Shown here one piece after another: positions 5,215-5,301 of a DNA stretch of 5,301 nucleotides; the stretch's first letter is position 1; each line of letters starts with the position of its first letter. The notes beneath the pieces were generated by a model. That model did no database searches. It had not been told where the DNA came from and saw only the letters and a list, made by a program, of their open reading frames with translations. Origin of the DNA: Betaproteobacteria bacterium. Its GTDB lineage: Bacteria; Pseudomonadota; Gammaproteobacteria; Burkholderiales; JAHFRG01. The stretch spans positions 1 through 5,301 of the forward strand of contig JAHFRG010000008.1 of the NCBI GenBank assembly GCA_023258935.1, in the 5' to 3' direction. The translations under genes and the position numbers were made by a program.

Positions 5215-5301
5215 GCCGGGATGGCGGAATCGGTAGACGCACGGGACTCAAAATCCCGCGGCCGCAAGGTCATGCGAGTTCGACTCTCGCTCCCGGCACC
5301 A
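5215..5301 (+). tRNA. tRNA-Leu, anticodon CAA
   Basis: An 87-base tRNA with encoded CCA. The acceptor stem is GCCGGGA (5215-5221) with TCCCGGC (5291-5297), discriminator A at 5298 and CCA at 5299-5301. The D arm includes GCG 5224-5226 with CGC 5238-5240 and GG at 5232-5233. The anticodon stem is CGGGA/TCCCG (5242-5246, 5254-5258) with loop CTCAAAA; the anticodon CAA is at 5249-5251 and reads UUG. The long class II variable arm is GGCC-GCAA-GGTC (5260-5271). The T arm is GCGAG/CTCGC around TTCGACT. The long variable arm and A73 agree with leucine identity. It is not a queuosine substrate (anticodon is not GUN), so its position next to queA is not a functional link. Confidence 0.97.

Noticed and set aside
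4056..5301. Functional link between queA and the adjacent tRNA
   Set aside because: The tRNA has anticodon CAA, while queuosine is placed only at G34 of GUN anticodons, so the pairing is probably incidental.

Overview
The window is a stretch of a bacterial chromosome carrying the conserved proteobacterial cluster queA-tgt-yajC-secD-secF on the minus strand, read from right to left, with a divergent tRNA-Leu(CAA) gene on the plus strand at the right edge. Gene order and the proteins (SecD of 619 aa, Tgt of 368 aa, QueA of 342 aa, a SecF beginning MEFFRIKHDIP) suggest a betaproteobacterium, perhaps of the Nitrosomonadales type. That placement is by eye and not tested by a search.

Layout from left to right: the first 11 codons of secF (1-35, minus); an array of 7-bp repeats (48-95); a small four-helix-bundle gene of the S23/23S rRNA intervening-sequence-protein family (96-458, minus); a second 7-bp array in opposite orientation (452-498); secD (495-2354, minus); a short junction with related 7-bp units in inverted orientation (2364-2427); yajC (2422-2745, minus); tgt (2780-3886, minus); a compound inverted repeat filling the gap between tgt and queA (3905-4056); queA (4056-5084, minus); a 130-bp divergent regulatory region with a candidate tRNA promoter and a perfect 9-bp inverted repeat; and tRNA-Leu (5215-5301, plus), whose CCA end is the last base of the window.

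Two functions are grouped here. Tgt and QueA perform successive steps of queuosine synthesis on tRNAs with GUN anticodons. YajC, SecD and SecF form the accessory membrane complex that works with SecYEG in protein export. The coding genes look intact and ordinary.

The unusual part is the junctions. secD and secF are normally almost adjacent, but here a cassette of about 450 bp sits between them: one small gene flanked by 7-bp repeat arrays that are complementary to each other. In the secD-secF transcript the arrays could pair into a stem of about 26 bp with the gene in the loop, the same layout as the intervening sequences of 23S rRNA where this protein family was first described. The repeat also supplies the secD stop codon and the GTG start of the inner gene. 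A shorter structure of the same kind starts at the yajC stop codon, and an unrelated compound palindrome starts at the queA stop codon. Three of the four junctions seen between operon genes therefore carry a repeat element abutting the upstream gene's stop codon.
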